Positions 63,810-64,000 of a stretch of DNA of 64,000 nt are shown here, piece by piece. This DNA is from Erysipelotrichaceae bacterium. Lineage in GTDB: Bacteria; Bacillota_I; Bacilli_A; Erysipelotrichales; Erysipelotrichaceae. The notes below the pieces were generated by a model. That model was not told where the DNA came from. It searched no databases and saw only the letters and a program-made list of their open reading frames with translations. Made by a program: the position numbers and the translations under genes. The first letter of the stretch is position 1; each line of letters starts with the position of its first letter. Location: NCBI GenBank assembly GCA_017473265.1, contig JAFULQ010000021.1:62001-126000 (forward strand), in the 5' to 3' direction.

Positions 63810-64000
63810 TCATTTATTTTGTAAATCCTCTATCTCTTGCTTAAGTTCATCAACCAATTCACCTTTTGTTATATTCCATTCTTCTTTTAGCAATTGAAGC
63901 TCACGATTACATGCATCAATGGCTTTATCATAATTACCTAAACTCTTATGTAAATAACGAATACTTGCTAGCATATCTGTATATCTTGGTTTTGTCGCAA
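63810..64000 (-). CDS. TPR-like protein, C-terminal part (runs off the right edge)
   Basis: The last 62 codons of a minus-strand gene. The fragment MLASIRYLHKSLGNYDKAID continues into a CNRELQLLKEEW helix and has the spacing of a TPR repeat (L, G-N-Y-D-K-A), followed by an acidic helical tail ending LQNK. Firmicute regulators of the RRNPP type (XRE HTH plus TPR) end in this way, but the N-terminus is outside the window, so the class is not established. Confidence 0.6.
   Translation of the reverse strand, partial: ATKPRYTDMLASIRYLHKSLGNYDKAIDACNRELQLLKEEWNITKGELVDELKQEIEDLQNK

Overview
The window is chromosomal DNA of a low-GC Firmicute (Bacillota). Shine-Dalgarno sites are strong (AGGAGG-like), intergenic hairpins with U-tracts are frequent, and leader RNAs are of Firmicute type (T-box, yybP-ykoY). 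The gene order gmk-priA-rsmB-rlmN-prpC-prkC-rsgA-rpe-thiN facing rpmB is a compressed version of the Bacillus arrangement. With the fermentative enzymes this suggests an anaerobic gut-type bacterium, perhaps an Erysipelotrichia member; that placement is inference. Most genes lie on the minus strand. No rRNA, tRNA, CRISPR array, IS element or prophage was seen.

Layout. 1-330: T-box leader on the minus strand serving a gene that leaves the window on the left. 366-3100: two CobW/COG0523-type GTPases, one fused to a YcgQ/DUF1980-like domain and one with a His/Cys metal-binding repeat, then an FMN reductase. 3.1-9.5 kb: aspartate-family pathway as two divergent operons, hom-lysC-asd (minus) and thrC-thrB-ACT regulator (plus), around one short control region. 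9.5-12 kb: small proteins and a PhoR/PhoB-like two-component system. 12-17.5 kb: cold-shock protein, MATE exporter, malQ, prfC and a minimal kinase-like protein. 17.6-31 kb: M28 peptidase, NfnAB-like transhydrogenase, adenosine deaminase, hydrolase, 23S rRNA methyltransferase, lipoprotein, pyrophosphatase-like protein, FMN enzyme, IMP dehydrogenase, glycerate kinase and AGCS symporter. 31-34.7 kb: SIS protein, DUF2812 protein, ftsZ, ftsA. 34.8-46.5 kb: rpmB, thiN through gmk, and divergent rqcH. 46.5-52.6 kb: cls, alr, ddl, murF, nuclease homologue. 52.7-57.3 kb: a four-gene operon with two different [FeFe]-hydrogenase-type proteins, a SpoIIE/PP2C-type phosphatase and a thioredoxin-like [2Fe-2S] protein. 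57.3-60.1 kb: a P-type cation ATPase behind an Mn2+-type riboswitch. 60.3-61.5 kb: Fe-dependent alcohol dehydrogenase. 61.5-64 kb: phosphotransferase, possible ADP-ribosyltransferase-like protein, Nudix protein, a 22-residue peptide ORF, and the 3' end of a TPR-like gene.

The most interesting theme is redox control. A perfect Rex-type operator (TTGTTAA-N4-TTAACAA) overlaps the presumed transcription start of the hydrogenase/phosphatase operon, and a near-perfect one overlaps the promoter of the Fe-alcohol dehydrogenase. Together with NfnAB this suggests coordinated NADH, ferredoxin, H2 and alcohol metabolism, with a phosphatase-linked H2- or redox-sensing hydrogenase. Other items worth attention are the shared thr operator, the riboswitch that points to Mn2+ export by an apparent Ca2+ ATPase, an IMP dehydrogenase resembling the Tritrichomonas enzyme, and the peptide/TPR arrangement at the right edge. 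Motifs were read by eye; no alignment, folding or database search was run.
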